Assembly (NCBI GenBank): GCA_031428275.1
Contig: JANPPC010000045.1
Coordinates: 1 to 64,000 of the forward strand
From: Pseudobdellovibrio sp031428275
Lineage (GTDB): Bacteria > Bdellovibrionota > Bdellovibrionia > Bdellovibrionales > Bdellovibrionaceae
DNA: 64,000 nt
Direction of reading: 5' to 3'
Positions 62,218-64,000 of this stretch are shown one piece after another. A program made the position numbers and the translations under genes. Under the pieces are notes generated by a model. It was given only the letters and a program-made list of their open reading frames with translations, ran no database searches and had not been told where the DNA came from. How positions within the stretch are numbered: the first letter of the stretch is position 1; every line of letters starts with the position of its first letter.

Positions 62218-64000
62218 TTATCGTTTTTCTGGTGAAGCTTCGCCTTGCGGAACGCGCGCTTCACGTTTTAAAATCTTATCCATCGTTGTTCCGTAAGGAT
62301 CTTTACCACCCTGTTGTTTGATAAAGTTCAAACGCTCTTGGGCTTTGTAATTAATAAGCGCTCGCTGATCTTCTTGGTTACGAATGATTTTCGGAGTCAA
62401 AAATACGACCATATTGATTTTATTTTTAGAAACTTCTTTACCTTTAAATAACCAGCCCAGTAATGGCAGATCCCCTAGTAGCGGAACTTTTTTTGTTAAC
62501 TCGGTATCTTCATCGCGAATCAATCCGCCGATAACAGCCGTATCGCCATTATTTACATTCACCATTGTTTTAATCGATCGTGTGGCTAAGGCAGCCGCAC
62601 GGTCGGCGAACTTAGCCGGTACTTTACCTTGGATCAGTTGCTTAACATTTTGTTTGAATTCCATTCGAATCGTTTCAGAACTTGGGCTAATGAAGGGTTT
62701 GATCGTCATTTTGATCGTAGCATCTTCAAATGTAGGCGATTCAATCACTGGCGCACCATTTGCTCCGCCTGAAGTATTCGAGCCCGTCACCACGCGATCA
62801 CCAACTTCAATCTCGGCTTCTTGTGCATCTGTTGCAGTGATTTGCGGAGTTGAAAGAATATTTGTTTTACCAAAACTTTTAATGAATTTTAAAAATCCAA
62901 TTAAATTCGGAACGGTGACCGTTGCTGCGCCCGTGCTACCCGCGGTGCCAGCTAGGGGATTTGTCACGGGAACGCTGCCTTGTGAGAACGCTAATATCGC
63001 ATTACCTGCGCCCGCGAACGGGCTTAAGATATCGGTTAAATCATTTGCGTTCGCGGCAAAGCCTGATTTACCACCGTCTTTATTAAATTGAACGAGACCT
63101 CCGCTTGAAGAGCTACCGTCTTGTAAAGTCATCTCCATGATGATTCCTTCAACGTAGACTTGATCGCGCGCGATATCTAACTTATTTAAAATAGTTAAGA
63201 CTTTTTCATAGTCTTCTTTACCAGCTGAAATAACTAAAGCATTCGTATTTTTATCGGCTTTGATTGAAACATCACCCCCGAATAATCCCTCACGAATCGC
63301 GGCTTGGCCCTGCACCATGCCTAAACCTAACCCGCCACCACCACCGCTGCTGCCGGTGGTTTTTGGCCCCGCGTCTTTCGCCACTTCTTGCAAAGTCTGG
63401 GCAATTTTTTCGGCTTCACCATGTTTAACGTAATAGACGTAAACTCCGCCTTGGTCTTCAGCTTTAATTTTGAAATCAAGTTGCGAGATTAATTTTTTTA
63501 CGCGGTTAATTCCGGCGCGATTTCCAACCACGATCAATGAATTTGTACGATCGTCAGGAAATACTAAAAAGTAACTCGCACCCTGTTGTGAGCTTGAACC
63601 GCTACGACCCGAAGATTGCGGAGTAAAGCGTGGCACGCCCGATGAAAAGCCGCCTGCGGTGCTTTGCTTTTTTTCGCCTTTGTTTACGACCTTATCAATT
63701 AATTCAGCGATATCTTTTGCTTTGGTGTATTTGATGCCGATCACTTCTAGTTGTTCTTCGAAGCCCGGAACATCTAATTGATTTAAAATTTTCATCACGC
63801 GGTCGATATTCGCGCCGAAGTCAGAAATAATGAGTGAATTCGTTTGGGTATAGGGTGACATTTCACCGTAGCTTGAAGTTAATAAACGTAACTGCTGTTG
63901 AACGGTGTCGGCCGAGATATGCTTTAAGTGAATAATTTTTGTAATCATTTGATCTGAGTTCGGGTAGTACGAACCAGAGTAAGTATCAATATTGTCTCGT
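62218..64000 (-). CDS. gspD: Type II secretion secretin GspD, 5' end outside window
   Basis: The frame stays open to the window edge at 64000, so the gene is cut at its 5' end; 593 residues are visible. They include periplasmic N domains (KIIHLKHISADTVQQQLRLL, FLVFPDDRTNSLIVVGNRAG and TNALVISAGKEDYEKVLTIL), each ending like an N1/N2/N3 KH-fold domain. The secretin pore domain follows, with VEGIIMEM, TATDAQEAEIEVGDRV and the terminal signature GGLIRDEDTELTKKVPLLGD, then PLLGWLFKG. Ser/Gly-rich linkers separate N2 and N3. An ATG at 63948 is internal, not the start. Upstream gspC, if present, lies beyond the window. Confidence 0.95.
   Translation of the reverse strand, partial: RDNIDTYSGSYYPNSDQMITKIIHLKHISADTVQQQLRLLTSSYGEMSPYTQTNSLIISDFGANIDRVMKILNQLDVPGFEEQLEVIGIKYTKAKDIAELIDKVVNKGEKKQSTAGGFSSGVPRFTPQSSGRSGSSSQQGASYFLVFPDDRTNSLIVVGNRAGINRVKKLISQLDFKIKAEDQGGVYVYYVKHGEAEKIAQTLQEVAKDAGPKTTGSSGGGGGLGLGMVQGQAAIREGLFGGDVSIKADKNTNALVISAGKEDYEKVLTILNKLDIARDQVYVEGIIMEMTLQDGSSSSGGLVQFNKDGGKSGFAANANDLTDILSPFAGAGNAILAFSQGSVPVTNPLAGTAGSTGAATVTVPNLIGFLKFIKSFGKTNILSTPQITATDAQEAEIEVGDRVVTGSNTSGGANGAPVIESPTFEDATIKMTIKPFISPSSETIRMEFKQNVKQLIQGKVPAKFADRAAALATRSIKTMVNVNNGDTAVIGGLIRDEDTELTKKVPLLGDLPLLGWLFKGKEVSKNKINMVVFLTPKIIRNQEDQRALINYKAQERLNFIKQQGGKDPYGTTMDKILKREARVPQGEASPEKR

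Noticed and set aside
62384..63091. 235-codon open frame on the plus strand
   Set aside because: It lies wholly antisense to the clearly coding gspD, has no ribosome site and reads as a low-complexity Ser/Val/Ile chain. It is a codon-bias shadow.

Overview
The window is gene-dense, moderately AT-rich bacterial chromosome with frequent GTG and TTG starts. It carries housekeeping operons, a flagellar-type motA/motB pair, a type II secretion (T2SS) operon, and an unusually large set of exported lipoproteins and outer-membrane barrels. This repertoire fits a Gram-negative of the Bdellovibrio group (Bdellovibrionota, possibly Pseudobdellovibrionaceae). That placement is inferred from gene content and protein style only; no rRNA or other taxonomic marker was searched.

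Layout. (1) 1-1.0 kb: two small low-confidence ORFs and a tRNA-Leu(CAA) with its own promoter. (2) 1.2-3.5 kb: an outer-membrane protein, a strong terminator, a small exported protein and a GNAT acetyltransferase, closed by a second terminator. (3) 3.6-14.4 kb, plus strand: the classic translation/RNA operon rimP-nusA-infB-rbfA-truB-rpsO-pnp, then an M16 zinc protease and dut. (4) 14.4-15.9 kb: a Yip1-like membrane protein and an unknown protein on the minus strand, facing a small Cys-pair membrane protein. (5) 15.9-23.6 kb, plus strand: SH3/barrel protein, mutL, miaA, yicC-like, gmk, rpoZ, then a hairpin-rich gap and the bifunctional (p)ppGpp enzyme. (6) 23.7-25.2 kb, minus strand: motA-motB. 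(7) 25.5-41.7 kb: three giant lipoproteins in tandem (1945, 1106 and 2326 aa) made almost wholly of repeated beta modules: Ig-like, fibronectin III, FG-GAP propeller, and a propeller with a TPGWC signature. (8) 41.7-51.3 kb: an envelope cluster with a PEGA/TPR lipoprotein, a one-TM protein that looks like a FliF-type periplasmic part joined to a FliG-type cytoplasmic part, small barrels, a GYF-domain membrane protein, a His-periodic coiled coil, a double-LysM lipoprotein and another small lipoprotein. (9) 51.4-51.9 kb: ssb. (10) 52.0-64.0 kb, minus strand: T2SS genes gspD(partial)-E-F-G-H-I-J-K-L-M-N.

How it may work together. Regions 3 and 5 are core information processing. Regions 6-8 and 10 are envelope biology. 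The giant lipoproteins look like cell-surface adhesive or scaffold proteins and could be clients of the adjacent T2SS. The FliF/FliG-like protein with its lipoprotein and barrel neighbours is the best candidate in the window for an undescribed trans-envelope assembly. These links rest on proximity and domain logic, not on direct evidence.
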